In this document: one piece after another, positions 8,762 through 20,700 of the stretch
Numbering within the stretch: position 1 is the stretch's first letter
Layout of the letters: each line of letters starts with the position of its first letter
NCBI GenBank assembly: GCA_014529385.2
Contig: CM043953.1
Location: 72,815,872-72,879,871 of the forward strand
Source of the DNA: Adiantum capillus-veneris
Lineage: Eukaryota > Streptophyta > Polypodiopsida > Polypodiales > Pteridaceae
DNA length: 64,000 nt
Direction of reading: 5' to 3'
Made by a program: the position numbers and the translations under genes
Notes under the pieces: generated by a model
What the model was told of the DNA's origin: nothing
The model's database searches: none
The model's input: only the letters and a program-made list of their open reading frames with translations

Positions 8762-11700
8762 CACTGTCCCCTACTTTATTTGGTATGTACATAGATGAGG
8801 TATCAGATTACATTGATAGAGAGAGGTGGGATGCTGTAGCGGAGGGTTGGCAGAAGGCCCCTCGTCACCATACCTTTTAGCGGACGCCTCCTCCTGTAGC
8901 ACCACACCCACCAGCTCGACAGCCTACCTCCCCGACAATCTCACAAGCTTCAGCTACTTAGCCAGTTCTATCGCTACCTGCATACACACCCTCTACTACA
9001 CGGCATCCGCCCTAAGCTACCTCACATTTAGCTATGAAGACTAAATCCCACCTCTGCCATCTTCAGCTCTTTCTGCCATTGCGTTGCCCCATCTCAACCC
9101 CCCTAACCTTATCCTTGGCACACCACCCTTTCAAGTTTCCACCTCTCCTGCACGCTCACCACCCCCTCATGTTCCTCTATCCTTTATGGCTTTTGTGCCG
9201 CCAACCTGGCAATTTTCTAGAGCCGAGGACAACGGTGATAGCACTAGTCCGTTAGTGGTTCGGCTATACATTTTACGGTGTTGTCGGAATGTGTGCGGTC
9301 TAGCTGGGAAGGTGCAAAACCTCTGGCTGTGAGAGTTCGTGATAGAATCACAAACACTTTGTGAAAAAGCGTTTGTGGAGAATCACCAACCCTCTTTCTA
9401 AGGGTGACTGAAAATCTAAGAGCGTTCGTGACAGCAAAGTCATAAACCCTCTTTCCTGTCGTGCTTGGAAATTGCTTGTTTTCGTAGTTGAGATTATGAT
9501 GAGAGGATCACCAAATCACATTCAATTTCACTTAAAAAGACCATTTAAAAACACTAAAGTTTCAGCCATGAAACCTCAATGCTCATACAAGCACAAATCT
9601 CAATCAAAACCCAAACCTCTTTCATGGTATCATGTAGCCTCGCCCCCAATTACATAGTCGTAGCACCAAACAGTTGAAAGGAATGCACAAGATTCCACTT
9701 TCACGGGGACGTTTTTTGATCTTGCAGAGACTTATTAGCTTCTCACACCATTTTGATAAGGGGAAACCTTGATTGACTCCCTCACAAGCTCAGATATAAG
9801 ATTACGAAGAGGCGGGACTGCAACACACATAGATTAGGCAACCATGGAAGCTATTGCACAATAGAGCAAAATTGCAGGTTTTTCCTGTAAAAATCAGCCC
9901 TCCCTCTCTTCCCCACGGAAATATGAGGTGATGTGTCAATTTTTGGGCCATTTTGCCACTTTGGACTAAAAACTAGGTCATTTTCAACTCATTTTTGACA
10001 AAAAAAAAGCCATTTTTGATGCGAAAAATCCCAAACAGAGTTAGAAAAATCCCTAAATTTGTGGGATCACTCGCATAAGCACAAGAAGCATAGATAAGCA
10101 TCATTTTTCATCAATATACCATTTTGGGTCACTTTCCATGCAATCCTGCAACAGCATTTGCTAGCTGCTATTTTATGCAGTTTTTACTCGCATCATTCTT
10201 TACAGGCGAGATGAGTGTGCCACCATGAAACACTTGGAGTATGTACATCATAAAACCAAAATAGGCATCTTATCAAGTGGAAAAGCTTACAAAGATGCCA
10301 CATCTAGGGGCACGACTCCTTGAATAGGTATATACATGATAGCGACCGCAGTAGCTGCGTCAACATATATCACAATATATACATGATTGCTTTTATTTGC
10401 ATGCATCAATGCTTTTATTTACATGCATCAAGAAGTGTCAAAAGTGGGTGAATATTTTTATTTCACACTATGTACATCCACCCCCTCTGAACCTGCACAT
10501 CCTCCAGTATGTGCCACAACAACATTTGTGTTGAGATCGATTGGATCAGGTACCTCAACATCAAACTTGATATACTCGTCCAATCCATAAAGAAATGCCT
10601 CTTTGCGCTCTGCATATGATTTGCGTAATTGAGTGCCGAGCTGCAAAACACGATTAGAGAAAGACATAACTGGCATACCATTTTGCTTGAGAGCGCGCCA
10701 ATCGTCCTTCAATCGTGCAAGATACTGAGGTGGCATAAACCGCGCCTTGAGCTTGTCTTGGAAGTCGGCCCAATTGAAGGAAAGGGGCACGTCTTCGTCG
10801 GCTTCCTCTAGGTGCGCGGCCAACTATGCCTCTTGCCATGCGTGATACCAATTAATGGCATCACCGGCAAGGTACATAGCTGCTCAAAACCTTGCTATTT
10901 CTTGTCTTCTTAGTTGTCGCAAAATAAGCATTAAATTGATGCAACCAAGAATGAATAATCGTAGCATCCATCTCACCATCATACTTACCGAACATCAACT
11001 TCTCGGTGACGGGGTTGTTGGAGTCAGAATCTCGGCTTGCGCCACTTGATGAACTAATCGGCTCGGGTTTCGAGGTGAGAACCTGTCGGACTAATTTTTG
11101 CATGCGTTGATCTCTTTGTACCTCACGCTCAGCCTCCAAGGCCGCTTCGCAAGCTTGCTCACGCTCACGCTCAATAGTCGCCTTTTTGTCTTCGGCCGCT
11201 TCCTTTCTTGCGTCAGCCGCCAAGCGCGCTTGCACAAGCTCACGCTCCATAGTAGCCTTTCTTTCTTCGGCTGCCAAGCGAGATTGCTCTAAGTCGGCCT
11301 GTCTTGCTTCGGCCGCCAAGCAAGCCTGTTCCAAGTCGGCCTTTCTTGCTGCTTTTCTATTTTTCCGTTCCTCGTCCGCCAAGCGCGCTTGTTCACGCTC
11401 GCGATCTTGTCTTTCTTGGCGTTCACGCTCCACGACAATGCGAGTCACTTCTTGTTTTGCCATCATGTCCATCATCGACTGGACCAAAGCCTCCATAGGA
11501 TTTGGTGCAATCCGTGTAACAAACTTGGACACTCCAAGTCAAGAATCAACCGCGACAGCACCAAATAACCACTTCAAAACAATTCACAGATCACAATAGA
11601 TTTGCACTGGCCCGGCGGAGTTCCGTGCCTAGAGATATTGGCCCCAAAGACTGGCGCCCCTTTCGGTATTTCTTTTTGTATTAATCAATCATCAAAGTAC

Positions 11701-14700
11701 AAGAGAGCGGTTAGGGTTTCACTCTCAGACTCTGCGTCCAGATGCTCTGAGAAGTGAGGCCCTCACCACTAATTTAAAGGTTACAAGGGATGCCCAAAAG
11801 CAGAGCCCCAAAAGCAGAGCCCCAAAAGCTTTTAAAATCAAAAGCATCAGTTCTCTCTCTCTCTTAGAGAGTCTTTTCTTTTTTTTTTATAAAAAAAAAA
11901 GCAAAAGCAAAATTCGCGTCGCTCATCATTTTCCAAAAAAAAAAAAATTTTTTTAAAAAAAATAATCCGCCTCCGCGATTTTCGGAATTTAGGGTTTTTG
12001 GCAAAAATTAGGGTTTGCAGGAATTTTAGGGTTTCTGGCAGAAATTAGGGTTTTTGCTGTCCGCCACGTCATCACTTTGTGACATACCCCCCTCTTGAAA
12101 GCATTGTAATCGACCGCGATTACGCCTGCAAAACGGACCAAAGCCATAAACCGTCTTAGCAGACACTGACTGTTAGTACCTACGTACTAGGAACACACAT
12201 CTAGCACATGTACAAAATCGACAGTCACATCACACGACATCACAGGACATCACATGACATTCAACATTCATTCAGATCTTAGACCATGATTTATCGGCAA
12301 TGTAGCTAGCAATCACATCTAGGTCCAATCGGGACCTCATCGATGTCCGATTGACTAGCAGACACTGACTGTTAGTACCTACGTACTAGGAACACACATC
12401 TAGCACATGTACAAAATCGACAGTCACATCACACGACATCACAGGACATCACTAGACATCACAGGACATCACATGACATTCAACATTCATTCGGATCTTA
12501 GACCATGATTTATCGGCAATGTAGCTAGCAATCACATCTAGGTCCAATCGGGACCTCATCGATGTCCGATTGACTAACCCCTATTGCAACCATGTCTATT
12601 CGAGATCAATCAGACCAAAATGCTGCAGTCATTTCGGCTATCAGTTCCTGCACTCACAAGAAGTAGAGAACAAATCAGTATCATAATCAGGAATTCCATT
12701 TCATAAAGTCATCCAGCAGAATACTGTCAGCTCTCAGTATCCCTGAAGCTCAAAGAGACATCAGTGACTTTAGTATCAAAATCGAGGCATCTGTTGACAA
12801 AGGAGCGGAGTAACTCCCCTCTTGTGCATCCCACTGCACCAGATCTTCGGCCAAGCTGAGTTCTGGGTTCCGTTTGGAGTAGACTATGCTAAACCAAAAC
12901 ATCGAGGTAAAGTTTCACAATCCGAGGAGTATCTGCTAGGTCCTCCTCCTCCATCCACTTCGCATCAAATGCAGGAAAGTTCTTGAACTTAACCAAGAAC
13001 CGCCTTCGGACTTTACCTTTCTTCGTATCATTATGTGCCAAAATCTGTTCAGGAACAAGGATCTCCTCGTTTTCTTCCACTTTGGGTTGCTCATCAGGCT
13101 CCCCATCATCAGGCACATCACCCTTAACAGGTTTCAAGAGACTCACATGCAATGCATTATGAATCCTCCAAGGATCTGGCAGTTCCAATCGGAAGGAGAC
13201 ATCATTTATCTTGTCAGTAATCTGGAAAGGTCCGTAGTATCACATACTAAGCTTTGGAAAAAGCCTCTCCTTTCCCTTTTTCTTTCTTAGGCGTGCCTTC
13301 TCAAAAGTAAGAGCACCCAATCATCCTCCTTCAGTTTCAAGTCGCGACGATGGCGATCCGCTGCCTTTTTCTCGTTCTTGAGACTCCTGCAAAGTCTCGC
13401 GAACCTTGGCAAAAGCCGTATCCAAATCTCGCGAATATTCATCCGCTTCAAATTTCTAATTTTTCGTGCTCAGGAAGGATGGAACCTTCGCAGCAGTCTC
13501 AACAATCTCACATGGCATCTTCCCCGTCGAAGAGTGTATCGTGTTATTGTAGGCAAATTCCACCAAAGGTAAGTTCTTTTCCCATTGAGTCTTCTGATCC
13601 GAGATACAAGACTTCAATAAATGTAAAATCACTTCTCAAATTGCCCGTCAGTCTGCAAGTGGAACGATGACGAGAACTGCAACCGCGTGCCAATGTTCTC
13701 CCAAATTGCCTTCCAAAACAAACTCATAAATCTGGGGCCTCTGTCGGAGACAATCGTCTCAGGCGTGCCATGTAATCGGAAAATCATCGTGATCATTCTG
13801 TATTCTCGGGAGATAAAAAAAAATGAAATCCATTTCAATATTTTCCCAGGGGCGGGTGGGTATGGGTAAAGGTTGTAACAATCCTTGTGCCTTATGTCTG
13901 TCAAACTTGACCTTCTGGCATACCAAGCAACTGCGCACAAACTCTTCCACATCCTTCTTCAGTCTCCGCCAAAAGAAACCTCTCTCTACCCCTTTCATGG
14001 TGGTAGCAATGCCGCGGTGACCCGTAAAAGGTGGACAGTGGCAATCAGTCATAACCTTTTCCCTCAACGACTGTGTAACGCACAACATAGTCTTTTTCAT
14101 CAAGTAGCCTTCCCGAAGGGAGTATCCCGCTATTGTCTCCCCATCCTGTATCCGTGTGAAAATATCTGCAAAATTTGTATCTATGGCATACTGATCGACC
14201 ATATCCTCGAAGCTCCTATGATGTATCGCGGAAATAGCCAGAACCAACGGTTTTCGAGACAAAGCATCTGCCACCACATTCTTCTGTCCCTGCACATGGA
14301 CAATCTGGAAGTGGAACTGTGACAAGATGTTCACCCACCGCATCTGCTTTTCCGAAAGCTGCTTCTGTGACAAGAAGTAGCACAAACTCTGATGGTCTGT
14401 AAAGACAGTAAAATCCGCTCCGAGTAGGTAATGCCGCCACTGAGTAAGAGCATGGATAACCGCCAAAAGCTCTTTCCCATAGATCTGTGCTGTCATCTGC
14501 GGCCTAGAGAACAAACGGCTCTCGTAAGCTATGACATGGCCTTCTTGCATCAAGACCGCACCTAGACTACGACCACAAGCATCACAAAATACTTCAAATG
14601 ACTTCTGCAAGTCCGGCAAAGTCAAATCTGGTCCTGTAGTGAATTTCTCTTTCAATGTCTGAAAGGCAGTCACCTCTGTGGGTCCCCACGAAAAAGGTAC

Positions 14701-17700
14701 TCCTTTCTGTGTCAAGATATGCAAAGGGGAAGCAACCTCTGCAAACTTTCGTATGAACCGCCTGTAGTACGAACACAGTCCCAAGAAGCTTCTAACTTCA
14801 TGGACATTCCTCAAATCAGGCCAATCACGGATAGTCTCTATCTTGGCCGGGTCCATTCGCACTCCTGCTTCTGACACAATGTGTCCCAAAAAGTGTATCT
14901 CTAGTAGGAAAAATTCACTTTTCTTTGCATTAATCACTAACGTGTGATCTCGTAATGCCTGAAAGACTTGAAGCAGATGATCTCTGTGTTCTGCCTCATT
15001 CTTCGAGAAAACAATGATGTCGTCAAAGAAAGTGCCAACAAATAGCCTGTACTCTCGAAAAATCCTGTCCATCATCCGGTTAAATGTCGCAGGAGCATTG
15101 GTTAAGCCAAAAGGCATCACCAAAAACTCAAATAACCCAAAAGTCGTCCGAAAAGCTGTCTTGTAGACATCTCCTGGTGCTATCCTGATCTGATGATATC
15201 CACTCTTCAAGTCAATCCTGCTAAAGCATGAGGATCCCTGTAACCTGTCGAGTATATCATCGATCCTAGGAATCGGAAATCTGTTCTTGATGGTGATTTC
15301 GTTGAGAGTGCTATAATCGATGCACATTCTCCAAGATCCGTCTTTCTTCAAAACCAACAACACTGGAGAGCAATACGGTGAAGTACTAGGCTGGACAAGA
15401 CCCTTTTCCAAGAGGTCTTTCACTGAGTTCATAATCTTTTCATTCTGTACTCGGCTCACACGATAAGGTGGCCGATTCGGTGGCGTGCTTCCAGATATCA
15501 GATCAATGGTATGATCTTCAGGCCCTCTCAAAAGCAATCGGCATGAGCGTGGAGAAAAAAAATCTTGGCGTTCTTTTCTTCAGGTCAAAACATATTCAAC
15601 CTTTATCCATCGTTCAGTTCTCCCAAAAGAATGAGTAAGAAAACTGAAGTTCATCAAGTACAATCTCTAAACCCTTCATTTATCAAAGTCGCTTTCTCGG
15701 CCCGGTAGTCAACCACGGCGTAGTTCTCGTGGTACCAAGGGATCCCGAGTAGAACGTCACTCACGTGCCTTGAACACCCCTGTCATTGCAAACAAAGTTT
15801 GCCAATGCTCGGTGTAATGGCAACATCCCATCCGGGTGCCGTCGAACTACCTCCGCCTTTGGCGTCAGTCTGTCGGGCGTAGTTCCAAATCAAGCCGCCA
15901 ATTCCAAGTGAAAAGAAGTTGGCCTTGGCTCCTTCAAAAGAGCTTCCTGATCCTTCACTTTGCCCTGAAAGCGGCAAAGTTTGTACTTTCATTCATTAGA
16001 TTCGGTGCAGGTCCCACGCCATGTGGTACCAGTTCTGCTTTTCTATCTGCCTTTTTTGCCACATTCCTCAGCTGCTCTCGAACTCTCAGACGTGTCATCG
16101 TCTTTATCATTCTGTTCTTTCTGTGCCTTATCAGGGCACTTTGCGGAAATATGTCCATGTTCCCCGCATCCAAAGCACTTCCCCTCTCTGATGAAGCGAG
16201 CTCTCTCCTCAGGAGTAAGCTTGGGTCGTGCATCCTTTTTTTTCTCTGGGTTGCTCTTTTTCATTCTACTTTCATTCCCAAAAGTCTGTTCGGCTCGTTG
16301 TGTCATGGCCTTATCTGTGGGGTAGGTCAGACTGCCATAGTGAATGGCAAAGCCCCGTTTCGCATGACTCATCAACTCCTGAATAGAAGCTGATTTCTGT
16401 TCCAAGCAATGATCTCGGATCTCTGTAGGTAGACCCAAGGTAAACCTCTCAATCTGTTCTCTGAACGAGATCTTCTTGAATGAAGAGGTGGGTAGAAAAG
16501 AGCTCCAGAATCTTTCACAATAAGAATTCACTGTATCGCTCTTGGTCATCCGGAGATGGTTCCAAGCAACTCATATATCTCGCTCAAACTCTTGAGTCAA
16601 CCAAGAAGAAATAAAAAGCCTCTTGAATTTCAGCCATGTAACTGGCACAGTCTTGCTTAATAGAAGCGTGGACCACCAAGTACGAGCATTCCCCTTAAAG
16701 TAAGAGGCAGCTCTCCGAATCTTGGAGTGCTCTGAATAGCGTCCTCCCGCGAAAGCGATGTCAAACTGCTGTATAAAAGACAAAGCCTTCGAAGCATTTG
16801 AGTATCCTGAAAAGTATCAAACTCGATCGAGTGGCCACCTTCCTTAAACTCTCGGACTTTCTTGCTTTTATCTTCGAGAAAGTCATACTGGTTGGCTTTG
16901 TAAAAATTCTTCTAGTTCGCATAAAACTTTCCGTCATCGGAATCTGAGCTGTCTGTAGACGAGTCCTCAGTAGAACTGTCAGTCTCTGGGCGAGATGTAG
17001 CCTTCTTTGCCTTTTTCTTGCCCGTTCCGAAGCTTTGTGTCTTGCTTCGATTTTTGCTTTTTTCTGTCTTCTTCGCTCTAATCCGAGGAGCTAGAAGAAT
17101 TGTCAGAAGAAGAAGCAGAAGAACTGGGTAGGTCTTCAAACTTGACGCGCTTCTTCAATTTCTTTGCCTTGTCAAATGTCGACCGACGACCTAAATATCC
17201 CGGGAAGTCAGTGCCTTTCTTCTGCTTTTTGCCGTGCTTTTTGATTTTCTTTTGCGTGTCAAAAAGCTGAGCAATCCGTGCATCAACCACGTTCTCCAGT
17301 TCCTTCTCCGTATATTTCTTAGAGGCAGAAGGTTCCTTGAGAGCGGGTTTCGGGAGTGGTGTTGTGGTTCTCTGCCACTCCGTCTGTACCTCTTCCAAAG
17401 AGGTCTGGTTCATATATTTTGCCATTTTCGGGTCCTGGCAAAATTGAGCATCATCTTTGTTGCATCGCCGATCAACTGGCGACACTCCATCTCTCGCCGC
17501 TCCGCCCAAGCAGGCCAAGGCGGGCCATACTCTCTGTCTGAATCTTCGTTGTGATCCGAGCCCGCATCTCCAGATGCAGAGGGAGTCGACTGATCATTGC
17601 CTGAAGCCATAGGTGCTGCGGGAAAAAAATTCGGGGATCGGATTTCCCGTAGAAGAGAAATCGGCCGTGCTCTGATACCACTGTAACAAACTTGGACACT

Positions 17701-20700
17701 CCAAGTCAAGAATCAACCGCGACAGCACCAAATAACCACTTCAAAACAATTCACAGATCACAATAGATTTGCACTGGCCCGGCGGAGTTCCGTGCCTAGA
17801 GATATTGGCCCCAAAGACTGGCGCCCCTTTCGGTATTTCTTTTTGTATTAATCAATCATCAAAGTACAAGAGAGCGGTTAGGGTTTCACTCTCAGACTCT
17901 GCGTCCAGATGCTCTGAGAAGTGAGGCCCTCACCACTAATTTAAAGGTTACAAGGGATGCCCAAAAGCAGAGCCCCAAAAGCTTTTAAAATCAAAAGCAT
18001 CAGTTCTCTCTCTCTTAGAGAGTCTTTTCTCTTTTTTTTTTTTTTTTAAAAGCAAAAGCAAAATTCGTGTCGCTCATCATTTTCCAAAAAAAAAAAATTT
18101 TTTTTTTTTAATAATCCGCCTCCGCGATTTCCTTAATTTAGGGTTTTTGGCAAAAATTAGGGTTTGCAGGAATTTTAGGGTTTCTGCTGTCCGCCACGTC
18201 ATCACTTTGTGACAATCCGTGGCATAGATGAGGAAGGAGGAGGGTCCGAAAAACCTCCTTGGTGGTGAGATTCTTCTTTGCTACTGTCATGCCCATCACC
18301 TCCATGCAAATTATCCATTCCGGTTCGGGTGATGACCATACACTGAGATCTTTGGTTCTTAAGTTCACGAGGAACTTGGGTTCTTGGGTTCTTGAGGTGC
18401 TCGAGTTCTTGAGGTTCTGGAGGGTCCTGAGGTTCTTGAGGTTCTTGAAGTTCTTCTTTAGCTTGCAATCTGTGTTAGAGAAGGATCTTCTCTTCACCCC
18501 TTGGCGGCCCTGCGCTCACACCAAGGTTGCTTTTTTCCCACCTCACGTCGATTGGCCGGCCGCTAAGTGCATGGTCCGCTCTCAATGAGTGAAAACAGGC
18601 ACAAGGGGAGGCTGGAGAAGCCCTTCTTTCTTGGGTTTCCTGTCACTCTTCAAAAACACGATTAGTAATCGACACGCCCAAGAGGACTTGGGTTACGTGC
18701 GACCGCAACAAGCAAAAAAAAACCTATGATTCTTGCGGTTCTTTCCTTGAGTGATATAGAACACTGCCAAATCTTTGATACCAATGTAAGGTGGAGCGGA
18801 AGGGAATGTTGAACTTTGCTCAAGGTTCCTTTTACTTAGGGAAGGGAGAGCCTTCCGTTCTTTAATGAGAGAGTGCAAGTGATCACTAAAGTGTATAAAC
18901 ACTGCGAATGAAGGTGCTGAGATTGAGAGATAGAGAGAGAAGAATACGACTCCAGGAAGTTGTCGAACCGTCCTCCAAGGGCCCCTCTCTCGATGGCGAG
19001 AGAGGTCTATGCTATTGATTGCACAAAAACTGGTACAAGATGCTGATGCAAAGTGTATCTAGGATGAAGTCGACGGCAACGACAAGTGCTATTGAATGCT
19101 GGTTGGAAAACCTTGATTTGATGGCTTCAATTGTGGCTTTGTCCGCTGGTTTATACTGCTGAATCGCTGAAGTTTGCTGCTGCAAAATGCTGGTTCACTG
19201 CTGTCCTAAAACGCTGAAATGCTACCTTTTAAAAAATGCTGGCCTGCTGGTAGCAAAACGCTGGTCTGTCTGCCTTCAGAACGCTGAAAATCCCTGTAAG
19301 GCTTGGCTGAAAACGCTGTGGACAGCAGCTGAAAACGCCAGGAAATTAGTGTGGAGAACGCTGGCTTGGCTGTTAGAAAACGCTGCCTTGCTGAGGCTTA
19401 AAGCTGCAGACGCTGATGGTCTAGAGCTGAAAAACGCCAGGCTTAAGGGGGTGGTTTTTGATTGAGAGAGAGAGGGAGATGCTTGCTGCAACTGGTGCCT
19501 ATGCTCTCCTTGCTCTTCTGCCAGAAATGCAAGCTGTAGGGTTTGCTTATATATTTCCTTGGCTAATTGGCCCTACCTAGTTCCCAACAAAAGTCATTAA
19601 AAAATAATAAGTGAAAATGTCAAAAATAGGGAAAATAGGTTTAATGCACTGGAAAATGCTCCTGATGGATTCTGATGGTAATGCTGATGATCATGCTGTG
19701 TACAACCAGAGGATATGCATCTACTCTTAAGTGCCTGGGCATGCATGGTCTGCGAACACTCACAAAAGTGCCAGAATACTTCCTGAGCTAGACTGACTGG
19801 ATTGACTGAATCCTTGTCATGAAGTAGCTTGTCCACATACACATAGGGTTGGATGTGTCACGTGACAGAATCTAACCCTAATTTTCATGCAGGATTCAGG
19901 ATGGAAAGTCAATCGACTTTTCGAGCTCGACTGATGGCGAGATTACTTTTTAAGTTTGAATTTGTTTGAGACTATGTTTGAGAACTTGTTTGGTGATCCT
20001 CTTTGGAATTTGTTTAAAATGGATGGTATCTGTTTTGACCCTGTCTTGGTGCCGATTTGAATTGTTTGACTCTAGTTTTAATCCTGGTTTCATTGATTGC
20101 CGATTTTACTCCCGGGTGGAGAAGTGAGAAATATTGTTTTGGTATTGTTTGAACCTCGGAACGACATAGGCCAATGCCTGGGGAGCGTTTCGTTGTATGT
20201 TTAAAAACCTCGGAACGACGCAGGCTGATGCTTGGGGAGCATTCCGTTGTATGCTAGAAAACCTCCGAACGATGCAGGCCGATGCCTGGGGAGCATGCTT
20301 GAACCTCCAAGCGACGTAGACTTCGGCTTGGGGAGCGTTTGGTTGTACAGTCCTCTGAGCTCATGGCCCACACCTTTTAAGTTATTTGTGGGGGGAGTGA
20401 CAAGGTAGTCGTTGAGTAGCTTCATACCGCAGACCGTTTGTCTCGGGGGAGTGCTCAGCGGCGCTGTTTATTGTGTCTTGGACTCTTGTAACATGCATAT
20501 TGTAAGCATTTGTGTTGCATTGTGATGTGCAAACCACTGAATATTCCTAATTGGATGAGATTGCCCGACTGTGTAATTTTAGTGCATCAAGACACTCGTG
20601 AAAGATCAGTGTGGTCTCGGTGTGATGGCTAATTTCACTACGCCGGAATATCAAGAGTTTGGACGAAAGGAGAAGCCAACTCCTTGATCAAAAGAGCTGA

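Larger units (their letters stand above)
11515..18214 (-). mobile_element. Ty3/gypsy chromovirus, 6.7 kb, complete ends but defective ORFs
   Basis: This element has every structural landmark: two LTRs (11,515-12,084 and 17,682-18,214) with TG...CA ends, a TSD of ATCCG, a primer-binding site for tRNA-iMet next to the 5' LTR, and a polypurine tract next to the 3' LTR. In between, gag with a CCHC knuckle, protease remnant, RT, RNase H, integrase and a chromodomain follow in gypsy order. The LTRs differ mostly by indels in homopolymers and short repeats, implying a fairly recent insertion, yet gag and pol have several frameshifts. It sits inside the gag of another element. Confidence 0.93.

Noticed and set aside
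8519-8764. ORFs of alternating Arg-Glu or Ser-Leu over 8.5-8.9 kb, 34.9-35.4 kb, 35.5-35.9 kb and 59.4-59.8 kb
   Set aside because: They are translations of (GA)n/(CT)n microsatellites and have no coding support. Only the tract at 5.4 kb is discussed, because it is in frame with a real exon.
12158-12576. CRISPR-like array
   Set aside because: Only two long direct units without spacers, inside a plant retroelement.
18138-18588. Repeats of AGGTTCTTGAGG as a host gene
   Set aside because: They encode the EPQE-rich start of a retroelement gag, with a primer-binding site and LTR in the expected positions.
19187-19465. 92-codon ORF with KTLWTAAENA-like repeats
   Set aside because: It is a frame through the AAAACGCTG repeat of the family-C LTR; no domain and no homologue pattern.
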